Source: Luteolibacter sp. SL250 | Lineage (GTDB): Bacteria; Verrucomicrobiota; Verrucomicrobiia; Verrucomicrobiales; Akkermansiaceae | DNA: 64,000 nucleotides | Direction: 5' to 3' | Assembly: GCF_026625605.1 (NCBI RefSeq) | Contig: NZ_CP113054.1 | Location: forward strand, 4,030,001 to 4,094,000 | Shown: positions 45,277 through 54,135 of the stretch, piece by piece | How the letters are laid out: each line of letters begins with the position of its first letter | Position numbering within the stretch: position 1 is the first letter of the stretch | The notes under the pieces: generated by a model | The model's input: only the letters and a program-made list of their open reading frames with translations | Database searches by the model: none | What the model was told of the DNA's origin: nothing | Translations under genes and position numbers: made by a program

Positions 45277-45786
45277 ATGCCTGAAATCATCACTCTCGAG
45301 GATTTGCTCGTTCACTGCATCAAAGATCTCCACAGCGCGGAAACCCAGTTGGTGGACGCTCTCCCCAAACTGGCGGCGGCCCCCACGGATCCGGCCCTGG
45401 CTGACGCCTTTGCCAACCATTTGAAGGAAACCAAGTCCCACGTGATCCGCCTTGAGCAGGCTGCGGAGCTGCTCGGCGCTTCGCCCCATGGCGTGACCTG
45501 TAAGGGAATGGAAGGTCTGATTGCCGAAGGACGGGAGATCCTCCGCATGGAGGTAGGCACGCCATTGAAAGACCTGGCGCTGACCGGAGCCGCCCGCAAG
45601 GTGGAGCATTATGAAATCGCGTCCTATTGCGCGGCGAAGGAACTCGCGGAAGCCTGTGGCAACCTTGAAGTGGTGGCGCTTCTCCAGACCACCGAAGAGG
45701 AAGAGAAATCAGCCGAGAAACTTCTGATGGCCTTGGGCGCGAGGGCAGTGGCGGGTGCTCCTTCCGCATCGAACCCGATCATGTAA
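45277..45786 (+). CDS. DUF892 (YciE/YciF-type) ferritin-like stress protein
   Basis: 169 residues from MPEIITLEDLLVHCIKDLHS. SPHGVTCKGMEGLIAEGREI and KVEHYEIASYCAAKELAEAC are the family blocks, with the Glu-His-Tyr-Glu set intact. More divergent from the other two active-looking copies than they are from each other. I use ATG 45277; the frame begins at 45223 with non-conserved residues. The catalase gene follows on the same strand, separated by a tiny membrane ORF. Confidence 0.9.
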   Translation: MPEIITLEDLLVHCIKDLHSAETQLVDALPKLAAAPTDPALADAFANHLKETKSHVIRLEQAAELLGASPHGVTCKGMEGLIAEGREILRMEVGTPLKDLALTGAARKVEHYEIASYCAAKELAEACGNLEVVALLQTTEEEEKSAEKLLMALGARAVAGAPSASNPIM

Positions 45787-45795
45787 CCGACCGTC

Positions 45796-45906
45796 ATGAT
45801 GGTACTTTTCTCAAACCGGCTTGGCTGCCTCGGTTCGTTGCTCATATCGGCGATCGGCACCGCCATCCTGATTCTTGGCCTTCGGGCATGCCACTTTGCC
45901 GGCTGA
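45796..45906 (+). CDS. Putative 36-residue membrane peptide
   Basis: Encodes MMVLFSNRLGCLGSLLISAI then GTAILILGLRACHFAG: one hydrophobic helix with positive residues on both sides. It starts 9 bases after the DUF892 stop and lies ahead of katE, so it could be co-transcribed with them. No family recognised; too short for certainty. Confidence 0.45.
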   Translation: MMVLFSNRLGCLGSLLISAIGTAILILGLRACHFAG

Positions 45907-46042
45907 TCTTGATTGCATTGCGCCAACCGCGGGAGGCGAACTGCGCGACCATCCCATTCCTGATCCCCGTCATCACGTTGGTGGGAGCATCCCCTTTCGC
46001 GCATTGCCGGCAGGCACACATGCTGCAAAGCTTCCGATCCCC

Positions 46043-48139
46043 ATGGCTTCGAAAAAACAAAAAGCACCGGCCGGCAAAGTCGCCAAGTCCGTGAATACCC
46101 CTGCCGAAACCCACCAAACAGCTTCGGAATCATCCCTCGCCCTCACCACCAACCAGGGGCTGCCCATTTCCGACAACCAGAACTCCATCACCGCAGGTGT
46201 GAGGGGGCCGGTTCTTCTGGAAGACTTCATTCTACGTGAGAAAATCACCCATTTCGACCATGAACGGATTCCCGAACGGGTGGTTCACGCCCGTGGCTCG
46301 GGAGCGCATGGATTCTTCCAACCTTACGAAAGCGCCGCCGACATCACCATGGCGGGCTTTCTGCAGGATCCACGGAAAAAGACCGAAGTGTTCGTCCGGT
46401 TTTCCACCGTCGCGGGAGGCGCGGGTTCGATTGACCTGCCCCGGGATGTCAGGGGGTTTGCAGTCAAGTTCTACACGGACGAGGGAAACTTCGATCTGGT
46501 CGGCAACAACATCCCTGTCTTTTTCATCCAGGACGCGATGAAGTTTCCGGATGTGGTTCACGCCGTGAAGATGGAACCGGACCGCGGGTTTCCCCAGGCG
46601 GCATCGGCCCACGCGACTTTCTGGGACTTCATCTCCCTCACTCCGGAAAGCATGCACATGATCATGTGGGCCATGTCGGACCGCGCCATCCCGCGGTCCT
46701 ACCGGATGATGGAAGGCTTCGGCGTCCACACTTTCCGCTTCATCCATGCGACGGGCGAATCGAAATTCGTGAAGTTCCACTGGAGGCCTCTGCTGGGAAC
46801 CGCCGCGGTCGTATGGGACGAAGCCATGAAGATTAGTGGAGCGGACCCCGATTTTCACCGCCGCGATCTCTGGGAAGCCATCGACAAGGGGGATTTCCCC
46901 GAATGGGAACTGGGCGTTCAGGTTTTCGACGAAGCCACCGCCGCCACGTTGGACTTCGATGTCCTCGATCCCACGAAGTTGATTCCGGAAGAAGTCATTC
47001 CACTCCGGATGCTTGGAAAGATGATCCTGAACCGGAACCCGGACAACCACTTTGCCGAGACGGAACAGGTCGCCTTTTGCCCAAGCCACATCGTCCCGGG
47101 AATCGGCTTTTCCGATGACCCCCTCCTCCAAGGACGCCTATTCTCTTATCTGGACACCCAGCTCATCCGGCTGGGAGGGCCGAACTTTCATCAAATCCCC
47201 GTGAACGCGCCGAGGTGCCCGATGAGGAATTTCCAGCGTGACGGGCTTCATCAGATGAGCGTGCCCAAAGGCCGTGTGGCCTATGAACCAAACAGCCTGG
47301 CACCATCCGCTCCCCGCGAATGCCCGATGCATGGCTTCCGGACCCCGCCTGTTGAAACGACCGGCGAAAGGCTCCGCAAGCGCTCGGAAACGTTTGCGGA
47401 CCACTACTCCCAGGCACGCCAGTTTTTCCGCTCGATGACTCCGCCCGAGCAGAACCACATCGCCAGTGCTCTGGCGTTCGAGCTGGCGAAGGTCGAGTTC
47501 AAAGGCATCCGCCGGAAAATGCTCGGCCATCTTCTGCACATCGAGCAGTCTCTGCATGATACGGTGGCGGACGCGCTGGGCATGGCAGGCGAGGCGGAAG
47601 CGATCACTCCTGCCGTTGAACCGCGTGATCTGCCTCCATCTCCCGCTTTGAGCATCATCGCCAAGAATCCCGGCATCCTCAAAGGAAGGAAGGTCGGTAT
47701 TCTTGTCACCGATGGTTTCGACGCCGGGCTTCTACCAAAACTCCAGGCAGCCCTGATCAAAGAAAAAGCAACCGTCGCAATCATCGCGCCGAAAATCGGG
47801 GGAGCCTCCGGGGATGACGGAGCACTCCTTGAGGCGGACTTCGCTCTTTCCGGCGGACCCTCCGTTCTTTTTGACTCGGTTTTCATCCTCGCTTCCGCGG
47901 AAGGAATGAAACCTCTGCTGGGCGAGGCCGCCGCCGTCAACTGGGTCCGGGATGCTTTCGCCCATCTCAAGGTGATCGGTCACGTCCCCGCGGCGCAGCC
48001 CCTTCTCCTTGAAGCGTCGGTGGTGCCGGATGCGGGAGTCGTCCCGGTGTCGGACAAGAAATCCCTCGCCGCATATGTCAAAGCCGCAAGGAATGGACGA
48101 CTTTGGGAACGTGAACCTTCACTGAGAAGCATCGGGTAA
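46043..48139 (+). CDS. katE: Large-subunit catalase (HPII type)
   Basis: 698 residues. The catalytic His is in ERVVHARGSGAHGFF, the Asn in LVGNNIPVFFIQDAMKFPD and the haem-ligating Tyr in GRLFSYLDTQLIRLGGPNFH. The C-terminal domain (GRKVGILVTDGFDAGLLPKL onward) is the flavodoxin/GATase-like extension that defines large catalases. It breaks down hydrogen peroxide in the cytoplasm, typically in stationary phase. I start at MASKKQKAPAG (46043), close to the basic N-terminus of the family; the upstream frame has no similarity. Confidence 0.96.
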   Translation: MASKKQKAPAGKVAKSVNTPAETHQTASESSLALTTNQGLPISDNQNSITAGVRGPVLLEDFILREKITHFDHERIPERVVHARGSGAHGFFQPYESAADITMAGFLQDPRKKTEVFVRFSTVAGGAGSIDLPRDVRGFAVKFYTDEGNFDLVGNNIPVFFIQDAMKFPDVVHAVKMEPDRGFPQAASAHATFWDFISLTPESMHMIMWAMSDRAIPRSYRMMEGFGVHTFRFIHATGESKFVKFHWRPLLGTAAVVWDEAMKISGADPDFHRRDLWEAIDKGDFPEWELGVQVFDEATAATLDFDVLDPTKLIPEEVIPLRMLGKMILNRNPDNHFAETEQVAFCPSHIVPGIGFSDDPLLQGRLFSYLDTQLIRLGGPNFHQIPVNAPRCPMRNFQRDGLHQMSVPKGRVAYEPNSLAPSAPRECPMHGFRTPPVETTGERLRKRSETFADHYSQARQFFRSMTPPEQNHIASALAFELAKVEFKGIRRKMLGHLLHIEQSLHDTVADALGMAGEAEAITPAVEPRDLPPSPALSIIAKNPGILKGRKVGILVTDGFDAGLLPKLQAALIKEKATVAIIAPKIGGASGDDGALLEADFALSGGPSVLFDSVFILASAEGMKPLLGEAAAVNWVRDAFAHLKVIGHVPAAQPLLLEASVVPDAGVVPVSDKKSLAAYVKAARNGRLWEREPSLRSIG

Positions 48140-48141
48140 CC

Positions 48142-48567
48142 TTGAACCCTGCCACCCACCAATGGTTCGACGGTCCTCCGGCACTCAACCGGAGGTTCGT
48201 CATCTATCTTCCCAGCCGGAAAGAAGACGGAGCTGAAATTCCCCGGCTCCAACAGCTGGCGTCCGGCATCGCAGGCATGTTGAGCGAACGCTTCGGAGGA
48301 GCGACGACGTACCCAGCTACAGGTCACTTCGGTTCACAACGCGAAGACATCCTGGTGATTGAATGCTTTTGCGGAGAGAAGGCTTGGCAGGCTTCCTCCT
48401 CCTATTTGTTCTCCTTGGTCAAAGCACTGGGGGCCTACTGCGACCAGGAAATGATCGCCTGTTCCCTTGATGGCACGATGTTGCTTGTATCCCCGCACGC
48501 TGGGGACAGGAAGTCAGCCCCACCAGATAGATCGATTGTGGAAAGTTTGATGGTTCACGGGCACTGA
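48142..48567 (+). CDS. Hypothetical protein directly behind katE (141 aa)
   Basis: TTG start two bases after the katE stop, suggesting termination-reinitiation. RRFVIYLPSRKEDGAEIPRL, then GGATTYPATGHFGSQREDIL and VIECFCGEKAW give an alpha/beta protein with no signal peptide and no family I know. Position implies a role linked to peroxide stress, but that is only context. Confidence 0.55.
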   Translation: MNPATHQWFDGPPALNRRFVIYLPSRKEDGAEIPRLQQLASGIAGMLSERFGGATTYPATGHFGSQREDILVIECFCGEKAWQASSSYLFSLVKALGAYCDQEMIACSLDGTMLLVSPHAGDRKSAPPDRSIVESLMVHGH

Positions 48568-48630
48568 GGCTTGGCCTGGGGACCGGAGATGGATTGCCTC
48601 CCACGCATTGCTGGTTTAGTATAACACACT

Positions 48631-48849
48631 ATGGCAGAACATCCTAAGAGGCCCCCTTACTCGGACAGCCAGATTCCGGCACTGGAAAAGGAAGTTGCGC
48701 GGTTGAGGAAGAAGCTGCTGCGGGAATATCCGGATGCGACCCCTGAACAGTTGGAAGTCGCCATTGGTAATGCGCTGAAGGTCGCCAACCCGAGGGACAA
48801 GGAGCGGGTCGAGGAAATTACACGCCACCATCTGGGCTATCTTCCTTGA
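48631..48849 (+). CDS. Small hypothetical protein (72 aa)
   Basis: MAEHPKRPPYSDSQIPALEK, then EVARLRKKLLREYPDATPEQ, then DKERVEEITRHHLGYLP. Charged, helical, probably soluble. Uninterrupted frame with its own ATG, 63 bases behind the preceding gene. No family recognised. Confidence 0.5.
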   Translation: MAEHPKRPPYSDSQIPALEKEVARLRKKLLREYPDATPEQLEVAIGNALKVANPRDKERVEEITRHHLGYLP

Positions 48850-48945
48850 TTGCCAGCAACGGAGACACGGAAACTTTTGAGCGGCATCAAGGAATGCTCG
48901 GAAGGCCGCACGTTCGGGCTGGCAGCATGTCAAGCGGCCCGGCTG

Positions 48946-48969
48946 GAACCTGCAACCTAAAGCAGGTTC
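48946..48969. terminator. Perfect 8-base inverted repeat
   Basis: GAACCTGC (48946-48953), an eight-base loop and GCAGGTTC (48962-48969). No T-run follows, so it may be a bidirectional terminator for the convergent genes at 48849 and 49066, or just a hairpin. Confidence 0.35.
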
Positions 48970-49065
48970 ATCCGTGACGGACACATGCCTATTGAAAAGA
49001 ACCGAAGGGCCGACCCGCTCACCCACGGTTTGTCGCAGAAGTAATGTGATTGGAGCGAGTGAGCC

Positions 49066-49329
49066 TCATTTCTCTGCCGGGAGGCCCTTTCCCGTCAGCG
49101 CCTTGCGCGACGCCATCCGAGCCACGCCTCCGATCGCACCAGCGAGCGCGGTCCATACAATCGCCTGGGACCACGAGACACTCCTTGTCGCGGGGTTGCG
49201 CGGAGGATCCTCTCCTGTGTAGGCAAGATAACCCCGGCCGACCGCTTTACGCGCGAGAAGGTCCGCGAGTGCTGGCACGGCAAGGGCGATTCCCGCGAGA
49301 ACGAGATGCTTCGGCGTAAGGGACTTCAT
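49066..49329 (-). CDS. DUF4235-like small membrane protein
   Basis: 87 residues with two hydrophobic helices: KHLVLAGIALAVPALADLLA and IVWTALAGAIGGVARMASRK. The loop GEDPPRNPATRSVSWSQAIV matches the PP-x-NP ... SW-x-EA pattern of DUF4235 proteins. Inner membrane, function unknown. ATG 49329 (MKSLTPKH) is preferred to 49344. Confidence 0.65.
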   Translation of the reverse strand: MKSLTPKHLVLAGIALAVPALADLLARKAVGRGYLAYTGEDPPRNPATRSVSWSQAIVWTALAGAIGGVARMASRKALTGKGLPAEK

Positions 49330-49464
49330 GCTAAGCACAAGCATAGCACATTCTGAGTTTTCCGCAGCAGAACGCCATCGTTGAAAGCGGAAAATTCATG
49401 GTACACGTCTGCGGCATGAATCCCGATTCCCCAAGAACTCCGTTCAAGGGCAATCGAGACGACG

Positions 49465-49690
49465 ATGGCACAATTTGACTTCGCCAAGGGGATCGCGGCG
49501 GGATGGAACATCAACACTCACCCTCACCACGAAGGAGGCGTTCCAGCACCCGGCGAAATGAAGCGGATCGCCCGCGAACTGTTCGAAAGAGCGTGGAACG
49601 ATGAAGATGCCCGGAACTGCGAATACTGTCATGGAGGCCTTCGTGCTGCCCGGACCGAGGGCTGCCTCTCCCTCCAGTTTATCTGCAAGC
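49465..49690 (+). pseudogene. Truncated paralogue of the MAQFDFAK protein
   Basis: MAQFDFAKGIAAGWNINTHP, then IARELFERAWNDEDARNCEY and CHGGLRAARTEGCLSLQFI match the intact gene at 19909-20235. The match stops near 49686, where sequence turns into IS66 debris. The 5' end is also damaged: relative to the intact copy, one base is missing after its ATG (near 49416). Probably dead through insertion. Confidence 0.75.
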
Positions 49691-49716
49691 GCTCCGCGCA
49701 GCACCCGTGGACGTGT

Positions 49717-50150
49717 TCAGGCCATTTGCGGCAGGATGGCCGGTTCTACGGCGGGCTTCCAGTTCCAAGGCAGGAGAAGATCGATCTCCGAACTCTTCAT
49801 TGCAGACAGCCGTTCCAGCACATCCCGAACGTGAGAGTATGGTTTGTGACCGTGCCGCTTCGCGCTTTCGATCAGCGTATAGATGATCGCGATGGTTCGG
49901 CCGGTGCCCTCGCCTCTCACGTAAAGCCAGTATTTCTTACCCACCGCCGTCGGAGGTCGCGTTCTCCGTGAGGTTGGTGTCGTTTTCGACCTCCTCATGG
50001 GTGAGGAAGGTTAGCGTCTCCAGCGCATTCTCCTCAGCACCGCTGTTACGTGGTGGGACGGCTCCCGGGTTTCACGGGCCATGAGATTCCCGATCTCATG
50101 CAGATTCTGATGCGCCCAGCACGGGCAGGGAGGCGCTCCGCAACAATTTT
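49717..50150 (-). mobile_element. IS66-family transposase remnant
   Basis: The minus frame GKKYWLYVRGEGTGRTIAII, then YTLIESAKRHGHKPYSHVRD and VLERLSAMKSSEIDLLLPWN, is the C-terminus of an IS66 TnpC. Further upstream on the same strand (about 50011-50140), NLHEIGNLMARETREPSHHV resembles its zinc-finger region, so most of the middle is deleted. It interrupts the MAQFDFAK paralogue and borders the comM fragment. Confidence 0.75.
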
Positions 50151-50229
50151 GTATCGATACTTCGCGTGCAACTCGAAACAAAGGTAGCAGCAAAGCGCGT
50201 TAAATCCCTGAAAACCAGCAATTAACTTT

Positions 50230-50746
50230 CAATTTCTTTCGTGATCTCCCAAAGGCGAACCCCTGCCCGTGCGGCTACTACGGTGACATCAAGCGCGAGT
50301 GCCGCTGCTCGCCGCGCCAGATCGAGAACTACCGCCAGCGCATCTCCGGCCCGTTGCTCGACCGCATCGACCTCCATGTCGAAGTCCCGCTCGTCGATTT
50401 CAAGGAACTCTCCTCACAGGCACCCGGCGGCGAGAAATCCTCCGTCATCCGTGAGCGCGTCGTCGCCGCGCGGGACATCCAGCTCGGGAGGTTCGGCAAA
50501 TCCGGCATCACCAGCAACGCCGCCATGACCCCGCGCCTCGTCCGCCAGCACTGCAAGCTGGACGCCGAAAGCAACGGCTACCTGGAGCACGCCATGGAGC
50601 AGATGAGCTTCTCCGCCCGCGCGCATGACCGCATCCTCAAGGTCGCCCGCACCCTGGCCGACCTCGGCGGTGCGGAAAACATCCGCGCACAGGACGTGCT
50701 GGAGGCGATCCAATACCGGGCGCTGGACCGGAAGTTGTTCAGTTGA
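50230..50746 (+). pseudogene. comM/yifB C-terminal half, dispersed repeat copy C
   Basis: In frame from about 50243: DLPKANPCPCGYYGDIKREC, then SGPLLDRIDLHVEVPLVDF, then LADLGGAENIRAQDVLEAIQ and YRALDRKLFS, then stop. This is the end of the Mg-chelatase-like AAA+ competence helicase ComM, including the sensor arginine area. The Walker A/B half is missing, so it cannot be functional. Its 5' boundary (TCGTGATCTCC head) is the same as in repeat copies A and B, although the sequence after NPCPCG differs. Confidence 0.88.
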
Positions 50747-50798
50747 TTGCGACGGCATCCCCCCCCCGATCCGCGGGGCGCTTCCTCTTTCCCGCACG

Positions 50799-51070
50799 CT
50801 TCCTCCTCGCCGCCGCGCTCAACCCGTGTCCTTGTGGGCTCGCACCACGCAGACCATCAGAACAAACATCACTCATGAATATTTCGCTCAACGATCAATG
50901 AGATAGCCTGGTATCCGATGATTTCCGTCGTCTCCTCTCAATCCATCCACCCGCCGCTCTGCGGAGCTTTCTGAGACCGATGCCATCCTGTTTGGTCTCC
51001 ATAATGAGGCCATGCCCCAATCCCTTCGCAAGCCACACCCGTTCGTCGCCTACTCGCCTCAGGAAACCGA
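50799..51070 (+). repeat. comM-derived dispersed repeat, copy D
   Basis: Starts with a segment encoding LLAAALNPCPCG, the canonical comM form, then the same non-comM tail as copies A and B (CAGACCATCAGAA, TTTCCGTCGTCTCC, AATCCATC). It follows copy C by about 50 bases and precedes the transglutaminase-like gene. Weaker similarity to copy A extends to a shared CGCCTCAGGA near 51057. Confidence 0.8.
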
Positions 51071-51125
51071 ACAACGAAATTTCGGTATCCTGTGGCGTTA
51101 GCGGCGGTCCATGATACGATGGAGG

Positions 51126-51974
51126 ATGATTTTCAGGGTGAGTGCGGATTTAAACTACGATCTCAGGAAACCCGCCACTCTCCTGTTTGCCATCAAGGCC
51201 GGCAGTACCCGCAGGCAACGGATTTTAAATGAATTTTTTTATGTCGATCCGCCGACGGAGGCCGACCACTTCGACTCCTCCTGCGGGATGAACCGCTTCA
51301 CCAGAATATGCCCGCAGGTAGGTCCATTGCATGTCCGATATCAGGCGGACGTGGAAACGAAATACCAATCGACCGACCCTTCCTCTATCCATGACAGCAC
51401 ATTGAAAAGCATCCCGCCGGATGCGATGCCCTTTCTGTTCCCGAGCCGATATTGCCAATCCGACCGATTCCGCAGCCACGCATGGGATCTCTTCGGCCAT
51501 CTTCCCTCACAGTATGCGATCGCCCAAAAAGTGAGCGACTGGATTTACCATCATGTCGATTATCAGCCCGGAACAACGACCGAACAATCTTCCGCGATCG
51601 ATACGTTCGAACAGCGGACCGGTGTCTGCCGGGACTTCGCCCATCTTGGCATTGCGTTGTGCAGGGCGATGAGTCTGCCCGCCCGCTATGTTTCCTGTTA
51701 TTCGCATCTTCTCCAGCCGAGCGATTTTCACGCGATCTTTGAAGTGCTCATCAGTGGCACGTGGTATGCTTTTGATCCAACCCGTCTCGCACCACTCAGG
51801 GGGATAGTCCGGATTGCCACCGGAAGGGACGGCGCGGACACTTCCATTTGCACCATGTTCGGCAATCCGTTGCTGGTGGGCATTGAAGTCATCTGCAACG
51901 CCAGGGACAACGACTTTGTCGAAACTCCGGATGAATTTGATCGTGATGCCAGGAAGGCTGTCTCTTTGCTTTGA
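51126..51974 (+). CDS. Transglutaminase-like cysteine protease family protein (second copy)
   Basis: 282 residues, paralogue of 3069-3914 with the same layout: MIFRVSADLNYDLRK, PSRYCQSDRFRSHAWDLFGH, catalytic Cys in TGVCRDFAHLGIA, His in DFHAIFEV and Asp in YAFDPTRL. ATG 51126 matches the start of the paralogue. No signal peptide. It begins a same-strand series with an RRM gene, an FmdB-like gene and a desaturase gene, lying between comM pieces at 50746 and 54136. Confidence 0.92.
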   Translation: MIFRVSADLNYDLRKPATLLFAIKAGSTRRQRILNEFFYVDPPTEADHFDSSCGMNRFTRICPQVGPLHVRYQADVETKYQSTDPSSIHDSTLKSIPPDAMPFLFPSRYCQSDRFRSHAWDLFGHLPSQYAIAQKVSDWIYHHVDYQPGTTTEQSSAIDTFEQRTGVCRDFAHLGIALCRAMSLPARYVSCYSHLLQPSDFHAIFEVLISGTWYAFDPTRLAPLRGIVRIATGRDGADTSICTMFGNPLLVGIEVICNARDNDFVETPDEFDRDARKAVSLL

Positions 51975-52218
51975 GATCGTTAGATGGTCACACCGTATGC
52001 CTGAGAATCGGGCGGGGTTCAGTCATGAAGCGACGGTGGCCTGCCTGTTCGGGGCAGGTAGGGAAGTCCAGCACTGTAGAAATAAAAGTTTGCTTCGTTT
52101 CCAGAGAGGCTTACATTTTCACTGGTCGCAAGCTTTCTGCTCGATCTGCTTGTCCGGTGCTATAACGCAGTATTCCCGCCAAGGTTTTTGAATACACGCG
52201 TTATCAGAATACAAAAAA

Positions 52219-52551
52219 ATGGACATCTACGTGGGCAATCTGCCCTACACCGCTACCGAGGCTGACATTCGTGAACTATTTTCTGAATTCGGCGAGATCC
52301 AAACGGCCAAAATTATCACCGATCGTGAAACCGGGGGGTCGAAGGGCTTCGGTTTTGTAACTCTTGCGGACCAATCCCGTGTCAGTGATGCCGTCCAGGC
52401 GCTCAATGGGCATAACTTTCATGGTCGGCCACTGAAGGTGAATCCTTCGGAGCCTAGGCCAACTTCGTCCGGCGGCGGCTATGTTAGCCGCCAAAGTGGT
52501 GGTGGCGGCGGCTACGGCGGTGGCCGCGACAAGAGGAACACGGGCTATTGA
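52219..52551 (+). CDS. Single-RRM RNA-binding protein with Gly-rich tail (second copy)
   Basis: 110 residues. RNP2 IYVGNLPY and RNP1 KGFGFVTL are intact; the tail is YVSRQSGGGGGYGGGRDKRN. Very similar to the protein at 2324 (MDIYVGNLPYTATEADIREL versus TANEADIREI). About 245 bases separate it from the transglutaminase-like gene, room for its own, possibly cold-inducible, leader. Binds single-stranded RNA by family. Confidence 0.94.
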   Translation: MDIYVGNLPYTATEADIRELFSEFGEIQTAKIITDRETGGSKGFGFVTLADQSRVSDAVQALNGHNFHGRPLKVNPSEPRPTSSGGGYVSRQSGGGGGYGGGRDKRNTGY

Positions 52552-52693
52552 TATGGCTTGGTTGGCCTGCCTCCCTCCGGGGGAGGTGGCTGTTTTTCCC
52601 ACCGGTCCTCAGGAGAGGACGATTGTTGATGGTCAATGCCAGTTGCTTCCGAACAGTTCGGATGAGCTGGACAGCTCCTCAGGTAGCGACCTT

Positions 52694-52912
52694 ATGCCAA
52701 CCTACATCTACGAAACCGTTTCTGAGGTCTGTGGCGAGATTCCAGTCCGTTTCGAAATCCAACAACGGATGGATGACCCGAAACTAACTCACCACCCGGA
52801 TACCGGTGTGCCTGTGAGACGGTTGATCTCCGCAGGGTTTGTCACGCGGCGCAGCGCCCCCGCTCCATCGGTCGGCACTGTGACTGATGCCTCCTGGCAT
52901 CACAAAGATTAA
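52694..52912 (+). CDS. FmdB-like small protein lacking the zinc-ribbon cysteines
   Basis: 72 residues from MPTYIYETVSEVCGEIPVRF, then EIQQRMDDPKLTHHPDTGVP and VRRLISAGF. The fold order matches FmdB-type putative regulators (MPxYxY...PVRRLIS). The two CxxC zinc pairs are replaced: only one Cys remains, and the second pair reads HHPDTG. It may no longer bind zinc. ATG 52694 is chosen because MPTYIY is the canonical FmdB start; the longer frame upstream is unrelated. Next gene: desaturase. Confidence 0.75.
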   Translation: MPTYIYETVSEVCGEIPVRFEIQQRMDDPKLTHHPDTGVPVRRLISAGFVTRRSAPAPSVGTVTDASWHHKD

Positions 52913-52969
52913 CTGCGATCTGCCCGGAACAACACTCCATCCCAAACTTCCTCCAGGGATCAGGTCAAG

Positions 52970-54028
52970 ATGGTTCCCAAACTACTTATGCTCACTGAAT
53001 CTAATCCGCGACACTCCTGTCCGGCACCACCGGTGGATTGGAAAAAACTTGTTTCAAAGTACAGGCGACCTTCCAACCAGAAGGCTGTCATCCAGATCAT
53101 CAATACAATTGGTGCTTACCTGGTGAGCTGGGTGATGATGTATTTTGCTCTTCGGATTTCATGGTGGTTGGTCGTTCCATTTATTCTTCTGGCAGGATCT
53201 TTGCTCGTCCGGACTTTCATCATTTTCCACGATTGCTGTCACGGATCATTCTTGGAATCGCGGAGAGCCAACCACGTTCTGGGATTCCTCAGCGGAGTCC
53301 TGACGTTCACGCCCTACTATCATTGGCGTTGGGAACATACCCTGCACCATGCTTCATCCGGGGATTTAGACCGCCGCGGTGTGGGTGACATCTGGACGAT
53401 GACCTTGGCAGAATACGTTGGTTCCGGCAAACGAACACGCTTCCTTTACCGGATTTCCCGGAACCCTTTCGTTATGTTCGCGGTCGCGCCCGTATTCTTA
53501 CTGTTCATTTACCAAAGGTTCTCCGGCAGAAATGCCAAGGCACGTGAGCGGTGTTCCGTATGGCTGATGAATCTGGCGATTTCCTTCATATACGCGGTGG
53601 CTGCCTGGTTCTTCGGACCGAGGGAATTTTTCATCATTCTCACAAGCGTTGCCATGATTGCAGGCGGTGTGGGGGTATGGTTGTTTTACGTCCAGCATCA
53701 GTTCGAGGATGTCATCTGGGAACGCAAAAAAGGATGGGAGTTCGCGGCCGCCGCGATGCAGGGCAGCTCCTACTACAAGCTTCCCGGGATACTCCAGTGG
53801 ATCAGCGGAAACATCGGATTCCATCACATCCATCATTTGTGCCCGCAGATCCCGAACTACAATCTCCAGGCGTGCCATGAGTCGGATGCCTTTTTCTCGT
53901 CGGTGCCACCTGTGACCCTGAGGGAGAGCTGGAAGACCACTCGTCTGAAGCTCTGGGACGAAAAGAATCGTCGGTTGGTGGGATTTTCCGCCGTCGGTCG
54001 GGCCGCCGCTTGGCCGGTCCAGAAATAA
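52970..54028 (+). CDS. Fatty-acid desaturase (membrane diiron type)
   Basis: 352 residues with four or more membrane helices and the three histidine boxes: HDCCHGSFLE, HTLHHASSGD and HHIHHLCPQIPNY. This fits acyl-lipid or acyl-CoA desaturases that introduce a double bond using oxygen and electrons from a ferredoxin-like donor; positional specificity is unknown. A dead copy of its C-terminus lies at 2840-2992. The frame ends about 100 bases before a comM tail fragment. Membrane lipid adaptation to cold would fit the RRM neighbour, but that is context only. Confidence 0.92.
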   Translation: MVPKLLMLTESNPRHSCPAPPVDWKKLVSKYRRPSNQKAVIQIINTIGAYLVSWVMMYFALRISWWLVVPFILLAGSLLVRTFIIFHDCCHGSFLESRRANHVLGFLSGVLTFTPYYHWRWEHTLHHASSGDLDRRGVGDIWTMTLAEYVGSGKRTRFLYRISRNPFVMFAVAPVFLLFIYQRFSGRNAKARERCSVWLMNLAISFIYAVAAWFFGPREFFIILTSVAMIAGGVGVWLFYVQHQFEDVIWERKKGWEFAAAAMQGSSYYKLPGILQWISGNIGFHHIHHLCPQIPNYNLQACHESDAFFSSVPPVTLRESWKTTRLKLWDEKNRRLVGFSAVGRAAAWPVQK

Positions 54029-54135
54029 TCGTCCGGGTGCCGCCATGGTCGGGCTGGAGACAGCGGATGAGCTTCCCATCGATCTGGAGATGGTCGATCT
54101 GCTGATGTCATCCCGGATCTCTCTGCACATGCGGC

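Noticed and set aside
44879..45424. A plus-strand frame of 181 codons ahead of a DUF892 gene
   Set aside because: It overlaps the DUF892 gene in another frame and resembles no family; the intergenic part looks non-coding.
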